A stretch of DNA of 64,000 bases, from contig NZ_CP080525.1 of assembly GCF_024746815.1 (NCBI RefSeq), positions 3,776,501 through 3,840,500 of the forward strand, read 5' to 3'. The translations under genes and the position numbers were made by a program. Below the pieces are notes generated by a model. That model was not told where the DNA came from. It searched no databases and saw only the letters and a list, made by a program, of their open reading frames with translations. The stretch is from Mesorhizobium sp. AR07. GTDB taxonomy: Bacteria; Pseudomonadota; Alphaproteobacteria; Rhizobiales; Rhizobiaceae. Shown piece after piece: positions 52,901 through 61,006 of this stretch (position 1 is its first letter; the number at the start of each line of letters is the position of its first letter).

Positions 52901-53154
52901 AAAGCGGCCGAGCGCATCTCCTTGAGGCCTTTCAGGCTTTTCAGCTTGCTTTCCATCGGCCGCAGCAGAAGGCGCTCCGAATCCTCCGGCGAAATGCCTT
53001 GATAGATCAGGCTGACATACATCATCGGAATCGGAACGTCGGGCTCCGCTTCCTTCGGCGTCGACTGATAGGCGACCCAGCCTGCAATCAGAAGGAAGAC
53101 CAGGACCGAAATGGTCAGGCGGGCATTGTTGATTGCGAGTCTGACGATATCCAT
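49975..53154 (-). CDS. RND efflux transporter, inner-membrane permease
   Basis: 1059 residues with the twelve-helix RND plan: an N-terminal helix ARLTISVLVFLLIAGWVAYQSTP, a large periplasmic loop, then helices 2-6. The proton-relay acidic pair is in GMLVDDAIIVTEFAERRM, and MAGPVIAATMTRIAAFSPLLF follows. A second periplasmic loop and helices 7-12 complete it. Exports drugs, solvents or other compounds across the envelope. It is followed by its adaptor 5' of it (53236) but no outer-membrane channel gene is present, so TolC from elsewhere is expected. Confidence 0.92.
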   Translation of the reverse strand: MDIVRLAINNARLTISVLVFLLIAGWVAYQSTPKEAEPDVPIPMMYVSLIYQGISPEDSERLLLRPMESKLKSLKGLKEMRSAAFQGGGYVLVEFQPQTNLATALQDTRSKVQDGKADLPQAAEEPVVTEVNISEFPVLVVTLSGELPERVLAAAARELRDRIEEVPGVLEGSLQGSRDDLVEVVIDPMKLSSYGLRLDQLIGAVGASNSLVAAGNLEGSQGKYAVKVPSLIETPEDVANLPVVAGPNAVVHARDIATIRSTFADATTITRLNGKPAIAIEVKKRIGANLIDTLTKVRAVSDAFVKTMPEGLNVTYTQDKSVFVNQLLGDLQNHVMIAVILVFIVILYALSGRASLLIGLAIPSSFLIGILLLAMMGYTINMIVLFSLILAVGMLVDDAIIVTEFAERRMSEGMPKEEAFALAAKRMAGPVIAATMTRIAAFSPLLFWPGIIGDFMKYMPITLIVTLSASMLYALVFAPTLGAIFAKAPQHHADDNRDGWYMAVVKQAVRFPVTVLVLTVALLFGVGFAYSKYGAGVEFFPSVEPDYGLLYVHARGNLSLAEMDTATKIAENRLLGWPGLKSVYTRVGKSDGGGQDVPEDVVGVIQYEFIDWRERKSANQILSDLRGVMAGIPGVDVEVRVPEAGPPTGKPIQIRLSAIDPKGLDEKARAVAARIAKVPGVIDISDGLPPPGVDWALEVDRAKAAQYGISPTSVGTVVQLVTNGLKLSEYRPAGADKAVDIRLRLPEDRRTLSTLDELRVQTSQGSVPISNFVVRKAKPSVGILNRIDGARTVVVQANVAAGAQVAAVQQEVTQAVTDMNLGGGIRWKLAGSNEDSAEASAFLSKAFGAAIFLIFLVLLAQFNKFTSVWLVLSCVVMATIGVFLGLLITGETFGIVMSGIGVIALAGVVVNNNIVLIDTYDRLREEGWDKVEAVLQTCRERARPVVLTAVSAILGVLPIAFGLGLEIFHHETTINAPSTQWWISLSSAIVFGLSFATVLTLVVTPSMLMVFTRAKVKPGARRGWFSRLFRRGKDEIPFTDAPGQDAGTEPAIAFPKAAE

Positions 53155-53235
53155 GGCTAACGCCTGTTCTTGAATTTCAGGAGCTGCGTCGCAGCCGATT
53201 GTCCCCGCCTAGGGCTAGTCCGTCGCGATCGGATG

Positions 53236-54411
53236 CTACTGCGTGCCCGCAGTAGCCTCGCCCAGCAGCTTCTTGATGGTCGCCTGGTCGGCATCGACCG
53301 GCTTGACCTCATCGCCTTCCTTCACCAGTTCCTGGCCGGCGACGATGATGCGCGCGTCGGCCGGGATGCCGCCGAGCACGAGGCCGATCGGCGTGTCGTC
53401 GACGAGGTCGATCGGGAAGAACGCCACCTTGTTGTCCTTCCCGACGGCACGGATGCCGAGGTCGCCCTTGTCGCCGAGCGTCACCACCGAGCGCGGCAGC
53501 AGAACCGCGTCGGTCGGCAGCGCGCTGAGCGCGATTTCCGCCGTCATGCCCGCCGGCACGGAGCCATCGGCATTAGGGATGGCCACCTCGACGCGGAAGG
53601 TGCGGGTCGCCGACGACGCGTCGCGGCTGATATAGCGCACGGTGCCTTCGACCGTCTGGCCGCTGACCAGCCGCACATTGGCCTTGTCGCCGAGCTTGAG
53701 ATAGCCGAGATCGCGCTCGCTGATTTCGCCGCGGGCGATCACCGGATCGAGCTTGAGGATGGTTGCCACCTCGCCGCCTTGCATGATGGAACTGCCGAGT
53801 TCCACCGGCACCCGGTCGATGACGCCGTCGAAAGGCGCCTTCACCTCGTTGCGGTCGAGCTCAGCCTGCGCCGTCTCCAGCAGCGACTGCGCCGAGGTCA
53901 GGTTCGAGCGTGCGGTGTCGAGCTGCAGCTTGGGCAAATTGCCGGTCTTCATCAGCCGCAGGGATGCGTCCAACTCGGCCTGACGCTGCGCCACCAGTTG
54001 CTTGGCGTTGTCGACCATCGAGATCTTTTCCTCGGCGGCAAGCATCATCACCAGATCGCCGGTCTTGACGTGCTGGCCTTGGCTGACCGGCAGTTTGTCG
54101 ATGACGCCGGCGACGCGCGTCGCCAGCACGGCCCGCTTGTCGGCTTCCGTCAGTCCGGAAATACGAATGGCGCGTGCGTAGGTCTTGCGCGGCGGTGTCA
54201 CCACCGCGACGGTGCGCAACGGCGCCTTCGGCTCGGCTTCCGCCGCCTTGGGCTTGTTTGCGTCCGGCGCCTTGCCCTGCTCGACTTCAGCCGCCTTGGC
54301 CTTGTTGGCCGCTACGCTGCCGACGGACGAGAATTCGCCTGTCGCCATCCACGCCGCGAAACCAATGAGCACAACAATGGCTGCAAGCTTGTGAAACCTG
54401 ATTCTGGGCAT
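53236..54411 (-). CDS. RND membrane-fusion (adaptor) protein
   Basis: 391 residues. N-terminal membrane/signal segment AAIVVLIGFAAWMATG, then a linker rich in Ala and Lys (KAKAAEVEQGKAPDANKPKAAEA), the lipoyl half VIDKLPVSQGQHVKTGDLVMML, a helical hairpin, and the second half with RNEVKAPFDGVIDRVPVELGSS. It links the RND pump at 49975 (81 bases downstream) to an outer-membrane channel. The ATG at 54411 is chosen; the frame extends upstream without features. No local regulator. Confidence 0.88.
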   Translation of the reverse strand: MPRIRFHKLAAIVVLIGFAAWMATGEFSSVGSVAANKAKAAEVEQGKAPDANKPKAAEAEPKAPLRTVAVVTPPRKTYARAIRISGLTEADKRAVLATRVAGVIDKLPVSQGQHVKTGDLVMMLAAEEKISMVDNAKQLVAQRQAELDASLRLMKTGNLPKLQLDTARSNLTSAQSLLETAQAELDRNEVKAPFDGVIDRVPVELGSSIMQGGEVATILKLDPVIARGEISERDLGYLKLGDKANVRLVSGQTVEGTVRYISRDASSATRTFRVEVAIPNADGSVPAGMTAEIALSALPTDAVLLPRSVVTLGDKGDLGIRAVGKDNKVAFFPIDLVDDTPIGLVLGGIPADARIIVAGQELVKEGDEVKPVDADQATIKKLLGEATAGTQ

Positions 54412-54571
54412 CGTCGTTTTTTTCCACTGCGGGTTCGGCCAGCACCGCGTCCTCAAAACGCGGGCGCGTCGCCGATATGGGTGCGCGCCTGACCGTGTTC
54501 AATTTGCCGTGATCGGCGAAGGGCGCTTCTACATCAAAGTTGCACCGCAATACAGTCTGAAAGTTACGGGA

Positions 54572-55180
54572 TCATTGCGGCGCCGGACAAGGTGCACCCA
54601 TCGCCGTCCAGTTTTCGATCTCTTGATAAGTTGCCTCGGCCGAGCCCGGAGCCGGCTCACGATCCGACCCAGGCGCCCAGCCCCAGGCGACCAGTCTGTC
54701 GTCGCGAACATGCAGCGCTATATCCTTCAAACTGCGGCCGCCATTGCGCGCCGGGTCCTTGATCTGGGCGCAGATTTCGGCCGAGGATTTGCCGAACCAG
54801 GCCATCTCGACCGGCGCCAAATGCCAGTTCTCGGCGCCGGGCGGTCCGTGCAATGCATTGGAATTGCTGGCGAAATGGCAAGTCGTGCAGCGCAGACCCG
54901 GATTGCCGAAACCCGATCCGTCCGCGCCGCGCTGGACATTGAAGGCGTGAACGCGCGTGCCGCCATAATGCGCACCGGACCAGCGCGGCCGGTCATCGGC
55001 GACATGACAGTCGGCGCAACGCGGATGCGAGAACACCGCATGGATCTTGTCCCATTCGGACAGACCTTTGGCCGTGTCGACCGTCGCCGTCGCCGGCGTC
55101 TGGCTGTCTTGTGCGACTGCGAACGGCGTCGCGAGCACGAGCATGGCAGCAGGCGTCAGCATGATGAGGAGCGTCTTCAT
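54572..55180 (-). CDS. Cytochrome c family protein (two heme sites)
   Basis: 202 residues. Signal peptide KTLLIMLTPAAMLVLATPFAVAQ, then CADCH (around residue 55) and CTTCH (around residue 90), both CxxCH heme-attachment sites, with the distal parts KSSAEICAQIKDP and SDREPAPGSAEATYQEIENW. It lies directly after the molybdenum-enzyme large subunit with an ATGA overlap, so it is its likely electron acceptor in the periplasm. The family name (isoquinoline oxidoreductase-linked cytochrome) is recalled, not verified. Confidence 0.82.
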   Translation of the reverse strand: MKTLLIMLTPAAMLVLATPFAVAQDSQTPATATVDTAKGLSEWDKIHAVFSHPRCADCHVADDRPRWSGAHYGGTRVHAFNVQRGADGSGFGNPGLRCTTCHFASNSNALHGPPGAENWHLAPVEMAWFGKSSAEICAQIKDPARNGGRSLKDIALHVRDDRLVAWGWAPGSDREPAPGSAEATYQEIENWTAMGAPCPAPQ

Positions 55181-57450
55181 GCGAAGGCCACCGTTTTCGA
55201 CAGCGGCAGCGTGCGGATGCGCTTGCCGGTGAGCGCGAAGATGGCGTTGGCCAGCGCCGGTGCCGCCGGCGGTGTGCCGACCTCGCCGACGCCGCCCATC
55301 TTGTGGAAATTCTCCAGGATGGCGACTTCGAAGACCGGGCACTGGAATATCCGCATGGCATCGAAATCGTGGAAGTTCGACTGTTCGACCATGCCGTCGG
55401 CGAAGGTGATTTCCTGTCCCATTGCCGCCGAAAGACCGAAAATGGCGGCGGAAATCAGCTGCGCCTCGATGATGCCGGGATCGAGCGCGGTGCCGACATC
55501 GGCGGCGATCCACACCTTCTCGATGCGGATGCCGGCCGGCGTGTCCGCCACCTGGACGATCTCGCCGACCCAACTGCCGAAGGACAGGGTGAAGGCCATG
55601 CCCTTGGCCTTGCCGGCGGGCAGCGCCTCGCCCCATTTCGCCATCGCGGCGACCTTCTCCACCACCTTCACCGCCGAGGGATAGGCGGCCATCAGCTTCT
55701 TGCGCATCTCGACCGGATCGACTTTCCCGGCCGCGGCGATCTCGTCCATGAACCCTTCGTGGAAGAAGCCGTTGATCGAACTGCCGACCGATCGCCAGGA
55801 GCCGACGGGAATGGAGACGGACGCCGCGATACCGCTCACCCGATAGTTCGGGATGGTGTAGGGCTGGTCATAGGCGCCGTCGACAATGCTCTTGTCGGGT
55901 CCAAGCGGCGATATCGAGGGGAACAGCCGGCGCAAGGTGCTGGCTATCATGGATGGCGAGGCGATCTTCATGTCGACGGCGAGCGGCATGCCGTCGTCGC
56001 CGAGCCGCGCCTGGAACTTGCCGACCGCGGCCGGCCGGTAGGCGTCGTGACGCATGTCTTCTTCACGTGTCCAGGTCACCTTGACCGGACGCCCGCCTGT
56101 CTCCTTTGCCATCAGCGCGGCGCACAGCGCGTAATCCATCTCGACGCGGCGGCCGAACCCACCGCCCATGAAGGTGGTGTGGACGGTGACCTTGTCCTGT
56201 TCGATGCCGACCAAATTGGCGCAAAGCTGCCGCACCAGGGTCGGCGCCTGGTTGCCGCACCAGATGTCGAGGGCACCATCGCTGAACCGCGCCGTGGCGT
56301 TCATCGGCTCCATCGTCGCATGCGCCAGATAGGGCACGGCATAGTCTGCCTCGACGATCCTTTCGCGCGGCGCGTCGGCGAAGGCGGTATCGACATCGCC
56401 ATTGTCGCGCATCGCCGAGCCCTTGGTGCCGAGCGCCTGTTCGAGCACGCCTGATATTGCGGCGCTGCTGAGTGGATATTCGGGATCCGCCCATTGGGCG
56501 TCGATGGCGTCGGCCGCCTTGAACGCCGCCCAGGTATTTTCCGCGATGATGCCGAAGCCGTGGCCATAGTTCGTTTCGAGCGGCACGATCTTGATCACAC
56601 CGGGTATCTTTTCGGCCTTGGCGAGGTCCGCCTTGACCGGCTTGGCCCAGAAGCGCGGGCTCATCTTGACCGTGCCGTAGAGCATGCCGGGCAGCCTGAC
56701 ATCGATCCCGAAGATCGGCGCCCCGGTGACCTTGGCCAGCATGTCGATGCGCTTCTGCGGTTTTCCCAGCAGTTTCCAGTCGGCTTTGTCCTTGAGCCTG
56801 ACTTCGGCCGGCGGCGCAATCGCGGCAGCGGCGGCGGCGACCGCGCCATAGGTCAGCGACTTGCCCGACGCCTTGTGCAGGATCGAGCCATTGGCCGTTT
56901 CCAGATCGGCGGCGGCAACGCTGAGTTTCTGCGCCGCCGCCACGATCAGCAACTGCCGGGCGGTGGCGCCCGCCTGGCGCATCTTGTCGAAACCGTCGCG
57001 CGCCGAAGCCGAGCCGCCGGTGGCCTGGAGAGCGAGGAACTTGCCGACCACGCCGAGACCCGAGCGCACCGCCTGCGCGGTCATGCTCTCGTCGAAGAAG
57101 GCGAACGGGCCGCCCTCTTCGAGGATCGCGGCGTTGTAATAGGCATAGGAGGCCGGGCCGTGCTCGACCTTGACCTGATCGAGACCGACATCGAGTTCTT
57201 CGGCGACCATGACGGCGAGCGTCGTCGAGATGCCTTGTCCCATCTCGGCGCGCGGCGCGACGATGGTGATGGTGTTGTCGGCGCCGATCTTCACATAGGG
57301 GTTGAACGTCGCTTCGCCCTTGCCGAGATCGGCCTCGAGCGGGTTCGGAAACGGTCTGCGATAATAGTAATAGCCGACGGCAACGCCGCCCGCGACAGCG
57401 GCCGCGCCAATCAGAAACGTGCGGCGGGCGATCTTTCCGACACTGGCCAT
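55177..57450 (-). CDS. Molybdenum hydroxylase large subunit (isoquinoline oxidoreductase/aldehyde oxidase type), Tat-exported
   Basis: 757 residues. Tat signal IARRTFLIGAAAVAGGVAVG at the N-terminus. Family features: GADNTITIVAPRAEMGQGISTTLAVMVAEE, AHATMEPMNATARF, TTFMGGGFGRRVEMDY, with the MGQG and GGGFGRR motifs that bind molybdopterin-cytosine dinucleotide. It works with the [2Fe-2S] subunit at 57453 and the cytochrome at 54572 in the periplasm to hydroxylate an aldehyde or N-heterocycle. No FAD subunit is encoded, which fits the IorAB-like class. Confidence 0.9.
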   Translation of the reverse strand: MASVGKIARRTFLIGAAAVAGGVAVGYYYYRRPFPNPLEADLGKGEATFNPYVKIGADNTITIVAPRAEMGQGISTTLAVMVAEELDVGLDQVKVEHGPASYAYYNAAILEEGGPFAFFDESMTAQAVRSGLGVVGKFLALQATGGSASARDGFDKMRQAGATARQLLIVAAAQKLSVAAADLETANGSILHKASGKSLTYGAVAAAAAAIAPPAEVRLKDKADWKLLGKPQKRIDMLAKVTGAPIFGIDVRLPGMLYGTVKMSPRFWAKPVKADLAKAEKIPGVIKIVPLETNYGHGFGIIAENTWAAFKAADAIDAQWADPEYPLSSAAISGVLEQALGTKGSAMRDNGDVDTAFADAPRERIVEADYAVPYLAHATMEPMNATARFSDGALDIWCGNQAPTLVRQLCANLVGIEQDKVTVHTTFMGGGFGRRVEMDYALCAALMAKETGGRPVKVTWTREEDMRHDAYRPAAVGKFQARLGDDGMPLAVDMKIASPSMIASTLRRLFPSISPLGPDKSIVDGAYDQPYTIPNYRVSGIAASVSIPVGSWRSVGSSINGFFHEGFMDEIAAAGKVDPVEMRKKLMAAYPSAVKVVEKVAAMAKWGEALPAGKAKGMAFTLSFGSWVGEIVQVADTPAGIRIEKVWIAADVGTALDPGIIEAQLISAAIFGLSAAMGQEITFADGMVEQSNFHDFDAMRIFQCPVFEVAILENFHKMGGVGEVGTPPAAPALANAIFALTGKRIRTLPLSKTVAFA

Positions 57451-57452
57451 GG

Positions 57453-57914
57453 TCAGAGCCCCGCCGTCTTGAGCGCCGCAGCCTTCTTGATGGCCGAGCG
57501 GATCTTCGGATAGGTGCCGCAGCGGCAGAGATTGCCGCCCATGGCGTTGTCGATGTCGGCGTCGCTCGGGTCAGCGACCTCGTCGAGCAGCGCCACCGCG
57601 CTCATGATCTGCCCGGCCTGGCAGTAGCCGCATTGCGCCACCTGTTCCTCCAGCCATGCCTGCTGCACCGGATGCAGTCTGTCCGCGGTGCCGATGCCTT
57701 CGATGGTGGTAACAGCGCCGCTGACCTGGCCAACCGGCAGCGAGCAGGAGCGCACCGGCTGACCGTCGACATGCACGGTACAGGCACCGCAGGCGGCGAT
57801 GCCGCAGCCGAATTTCGGTCCGGTCTTGCCAATGATATCGCGCAGCGCCCATAGCAGCGGCATCTCCGGATCGGCGTCGATGTCGAATGACTGCCCGTCG
57901 ACGGTGAGGCGCAT
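57453..57914 (-). CDS. Molybdenum hydroxylase [2Fe-2S] subunit
   Basis: 153 residues. First cluster: FGCGIAACGACTVHVDGQPVRSC (four cysteines); second: CGYCQAGQ and CRCGTYPKI. No signal peptide, so it likely leaves the cytoplasm bound to the Tat-exported large subunit. Two bases separate it from that gene. The ATG at 57914 sits in a long open frame; the first residues MRLTVDGQSFDIDADP are typical. Divergent from the TetR gene. Confidence 0.92.
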   Translation of the reverse strand: MRLTVDGQSFDIDADPEMPLLWALRDIIGKTGPKFGCGIAACGACTVHVDGQPVRSCSLPVGQVSGAVTTIEGIGTADRLHPVQQAWLEEQVAQCGYCQAGQIMSAVALLDEVADPSDADIDNAMGGNLCRCGTYPKIRSAIKKAAALKTAGL

Positions 57915-57986
57915 GGGGATACCCTTTGTTGTCGTCCACAGCCCGAGGGCGAAGCGTCCTTCTTAGGTCGCTTCGTCCCGATACAG

Positions 57987-58013
57987 ATTGACAAATTACG
58001 TCATTTTGTCAAT
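57987..58013. promoter_or_regulatory. TetR operator between divergent genes
   Basis: ATTGACAAA (57987-57995) and TTTGTCAAT (58005-58013) are perfect reverse complements with a 9-base spacer. It lies between the [2Fe-2S] subunit gene and the TetR gene, so it can control both. Confidence 0.7.
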
Positions 58014-58040
58014 TGATATTTTGCAGGATAATGTCGCCCC

Positions 58041-58640
58041 ATGAATCAGACCGAAGACATCGCCGCCACCGACCCCAAACGCGTCCGCATCTTGGACGGC
58101 GCGATGAAGGTGTTTTTGGCCTACGGCTTCTCCCGCACCACCATGGACGACATCGCCCGCGCCGCCGAGATGTCACGCCCGGCGCTCTACCTTCTGTTCA
58201 AAAACAAGACCGACATTTTCCGGGCCATCGCCATGATGGTGCTGTCGCGCTCGGTCGAGGCGGCAAAAATGGCTCTGGCCGGCGATGGCGCTTTCACCGA
58301 GCGCATGATGCGGGCCATCGACGAGGCATTCATCTCGATGATGAGCTCGATCGTTGCCTCGCCCCACGGCGCCGAATTGGTCGACATGAAATCGAGTCTT
58401 GCCGATCTGGTCGGCTGCTGGCGTGGAGGGCTTGGCGAACATATCGCTGCCGCGATCAAGGGCGAGGCAGCCAGGAGCGGCGCCGATCTGGCGGCCAAGG
58501 GCCTGTCGGCGCAACTGCTTGCCGACATGCTGCTCGACGGGCTGGAAGGCATGAAGGCACGGATCAGCGATCCCGAGGGGCAGCGGCAGGCGGCCGCCGC
58601 CCTGATCAGGGTGATCGACCTGGCGCTGAAATCTGGATGA
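58041..58640 (+). CDS. TetR-family transcriptional regulator
   Basis: 199 residues. The HTH is ILDGAMKVFLAYGFSRTTMDDIARAAEMSRPALYLLFKNKTDIFRAI, a textbook TetR N-terminus, followed by a helical ligand-binding domain. It is divergent from the molybdenum hydroxylase genes and likely represses them; the perfect palindrome at 57987-58013 is the candidate operator. The ATG at 58041 follows GCAGGATAATG weakly. Ligand unknown, possibly the hydroxylase substrate. Confidence 0.9.
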   Translation: MNQTEDIAATDPKRVRILDGAMKVFLAYGFSRTTMDDIARAAEMSRPALYLLFKNKTDIFRAIAMMVLSRSVEAAKMALAGDGAFTERMMRAIDEAFISMMSSIVASPHGAELVDMKSSLADLVGCWRGGLGEHIAAAIKGEAARSGADLAAKGLSAQLLADMLLDGLEGMKARISDPEGQRQAAAALIRVIDLALKSG

Positions 58641-58757
58641 GGCCAAGAAGCCAAGCTGTGCTGAGTCAGGCCGAGCCGGAGTCGAAGACGGGCGCGAAGC
58701 GACCAAACAAGATGACTTCCGAGAACCGGAACGGAGCGTACTTTTGGGTACGTGAGT

Positions 58758-58813
58758 ACCGGAAGCGCAGGAAACCGCCATTTGCAGGCCGGCATCACCT
58801 GAATATCGACATA
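58758..58813. repeat. Interspersed repeat abutting a stop codon (copy B)
   Basis: ACCGGAAGCGCAGG...CCATTTGCAGGCCGGCATCACC...TGAATATCGACATA. It aligns with 3734-3782. It ends three bases before the patatin stop at 58816. Confidence 0.6.
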
Positions 58814-58815
58814 GC

Positions 58816-59946
58816 TCAGGCTCGACGGCGCTCTGCCTCGGGTTTCTTGCGCGCCGCGAGGAATTCCTTGACCCGCCGGCCAGGTGCGGGACCACGCACT
58901 GGCTTGAAGCCGTCGTCGAGTTCGCCGGAGAGATCGAGAGTCGGCCGCTTGCCGACGGCATCGTAATTCTCCTCCAGCCAGTCGCTGGCGGCGGTGCGGC
59001 CGAGATCGCGCAGATAGGTCAGGAAAGCCCATTCGGCATTGACCTTCGAGGATGCCGATAAGTCCTTGAACGCCTCGTCGGCGTCGATGCGATGCATGCG
59101 GATGTCGCGGTATTCGCCATGTGGCAGACGGCCGGCGGCGATCAGTTCCTTGACGAAGGCGATCGAGCGGAATTCGCGCAGCAGCCCGGCGTTGAAGGTG
59201 ATCTCGTCGATGCGGTTCTGGATCTCGTTGGCGCTCCTTGGCGTTCCTTCCCGCACCACCGGATTGATCTGCACCAGAAGCACGTCCTCGGTCGCCGCCG
59301 TCTTGAAGAAAGGATAGAGCGCCGGGTTGCCGCCATAGCCGCCGTCCCAATAGGGCACGCCCTTGATCTCGACGGCGCGGAACAGTTGCGGCAGGCAGGC
59401 CGAGGCCATCACCGTGTCGAGGTCGATCTCGCCGTCGGAAAACACCCACAGCTGGCCGGTTTCGACATTGGTCGCCGAAATGAACAGCTCCATCGACTTG
59501 CAGGCACGCACATTCCTGAAATCGATCTCGCGCGCGACCACGTCGCGCAGCGGATTGAGGCCGAGCGGGTTGGCGACATAGGGCGAGAACACGCGCGACA
59601 TGGTGTCGAAGAAGACATAGCCCGGCGAGTTCTCGATCGACCAGTTGCCCCAGGCGACATCCCACGGCATGCGCTGCACCGGGCTGAAGCGGCCCTTCGC
59701 CGCCACAGCGCGCCAGAAATCGTCGAGCTTTTGCCGCGCGCCTTCGACGCCGCCACGGACGAACCCGTCGGCCAGCGCCACCGCATTCATGGCACCGGCG
59801 CTGGTGCCGGACACAGCCGCGATCTCCAGCCGTCCGTCCTCCAGCAGCCGGTCGAGCACGCCCCAGGAAAAGGCGCCGTGCGAGCCGCCGCCCTGAAGCG
59901 CGATGTTGATTTTTTTCGTCTCCTCCGCCTTGCCGTTTTTCGTCAT
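58816..59946 (-). CDS. Patatin-like phospholipase
   Basis: 376 residues. GxSxG nucleophile in SGTSAGAMNAV, the oxyanion loop QGGGSHGAFSWGVLDRLLE at the start, and the Asp-Gly-Gly dyad partner in YWDGGYGGNPAL. Such enzymes act as lipases or depolymerases; in this neighbourhood (bdhA directly upstream, phaR nearby) a role in PHB mobilisation is suggested but not shown. The ATG at 59946 has GGACGACGCC upstream only weakly. It is the second gene after bdhA. Confidence 0.85.
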   Translation of the reverse strand: MTKNGKAEETKKINIALQGGGSHGAFSWGVLDRLLEDGRLEIAAVSGTSAGAMNAVALADGFVRGGVEGARQKLDDFWRAVAAKGRFSPVQRMPWDVAWGNWSIENSPGYVFFDTMSRVFSPYVANPLGLNPLRDVVAREIDFRNVRACKSMELFISATNVETGQLWVFSDGEIDLDTVMASACLPQLFRAVEIKGVPYWDGGYGGNPALYPFFKTAATEDVLLVQINPVVREGTPRSANEIQNRIDEITFNAGLLREFRSIAFVKELIAAGRLPHGEYRDIRMHRIDADEAFKDLSASSKVNAEWAFLTYLRDLGRTAASDWLEENYDAVGKRPTLDLSGELDDGFKPVRGPAPGRRVKEFLAARKKPEAERRRA

Positions 59947-60035
59947 GGCGTCGTCCTTTATGTGTCGAGCTGATTTGCTTCGAGCCGCTCGTCGCTTGTT
60001 TCACGAATGGAATTGATTGGAAGAAATCTCCGGCC

Positions 60036-60818
60036 TCACGCGGCGGTCCAGCCGCCATCGACCGAGAGATGCGTGCCGTTGACCTGTGCCGCCGCGTCCG
60101 AACAGAGGAAGACCGCCGCCGCCGCGATCTGCTCGACCGTGACGAATTCCTTGGTCGGCTGCTTGTCGAGCATCACCTCGCGGATGACGGTTTCGCGGTC
60201 CATCTTGTGGGTTTTCATCTGGTCGGGGATTTGCGCCTCGACCAGCGGCGTCAGCACATAGCCGGGGCAGATGGCGTTGCAGGTGATCTTTTCGCGCGCC
60301 AACTCGAGCGCAACGGTCTTGGTCAATCCCAGGATGCCGTGCTTAGCCGAGACATAGGCCGACTTGAAGGGCGACGCGACCAGGCCATGCGCCGAGGCGA
60401 TGTTGACGATCCGGCCGCCACCCGCCTGCTTCATCAATGGGATGGCGGCCGCGATGGTGTGGAATGCCGACGACAGGTTGATGGCGATGATGGCGTCCCA
60501 CTTCTCGATCGGGAACTCTTCAACCGGCGCGACATGCTGGATGCCGGCATTGTTGACGAGAATATCAACCGAACCGAAAGTTTCCGCCGCCTTGGCGATC
60601 AATGCCCGACACTCAGCCGGTTTCGACATGTCGGCCTTGACGTAGGCGGTCTTCACGCCGTGCTGTTTGGCGATCGCATCGGCAATGGCGTGGTCGGCAG
60701 CCGTGTCGGAGAAGGAGTTGACGACGATCGCGTGGCCTTCGGCTGCCAGGGCATGGGCGATGGCCAGGCCAATGCCCGATGTGGAGCCGGTGATAACAGC
60801 GGTTTTTCTGGCGGCCAA
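60036..60818 (-). CDS. bdhA: 3-hydroxybutyrate dehydrogenase
   Basis: 260 residues, classical SDR. Cofactor loop GSTSGIG (ITGSTSGIGLAIAHAL), NAG in NNAGIQHV, Ser in NIASAHGLV and YVSAKHG with the Tyr/Lys pair. The C-terminal CPGYVLTPLVEAQIPDQ is the BdhA-specific signature that helps bind 3-hydroxybutyrate. It oxidises D-3-hydroxybutyrate to acetoacetate during PHB breakdown. Upstream it has a TGC-repeat site that may bind PhaR (60855-60869). Confidence 0.92.
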   Translation of the reverse strand: MAARKTAVITGSTSGIGLAIAHALAAEGHAIVVNSFSDTAADHAIADAIAKQHGVKTAYVKADMSKPAECRALIAKAAETFGSVDILVNNAGIQHVAPVEEFPIEKWDAIIAINLSSAFHTIAAAIPLMKQAGGGRIVNIASAHGLVASPFKSAYVSAKHGILGLTKTVALELAREKITCNAICPGYVLTPLVEAQIPDQMKTHKMDRETVIREVMLDKQPTKEFVTVEQIAAAAVFLCSDAAAQVNGTHLSVDGGWTAA

Positions 60819-60854
60819 GGGCGGAATCCTCTGGTTGCGGCAAGAGCGGGCTTA

Positions 60855-60869
60855 TGTTGCAGTGCAGCA
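60855..60869. promoter_or_regulatory. Candidate PhaR operator upstream of bdhA
   Basis: TGTTGCAGTGCAGCA, followed by the palindrome GCATATATGC (60867-60876). TGC/GCA repeats are the known type of PhaR target in alphaproteobacteria. phaR is encoded 2.6 kb away at 63378. A close relative of the element lies at 3632-3643. Confidence 0.4.
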
Positions 60870-61006
60870 TATATGCTCAATACGACGCAATAACAGCGGT
60901 GCCGCTGGGAGAGGGTATGAAATTTTCGCCATGCGCGGGCTGCCGGCAAGCGGCGGCTCAACCGATGCACGGCGGATCTCGGGCTTTCAGCCCTTGGAAC
61001 AAAACC

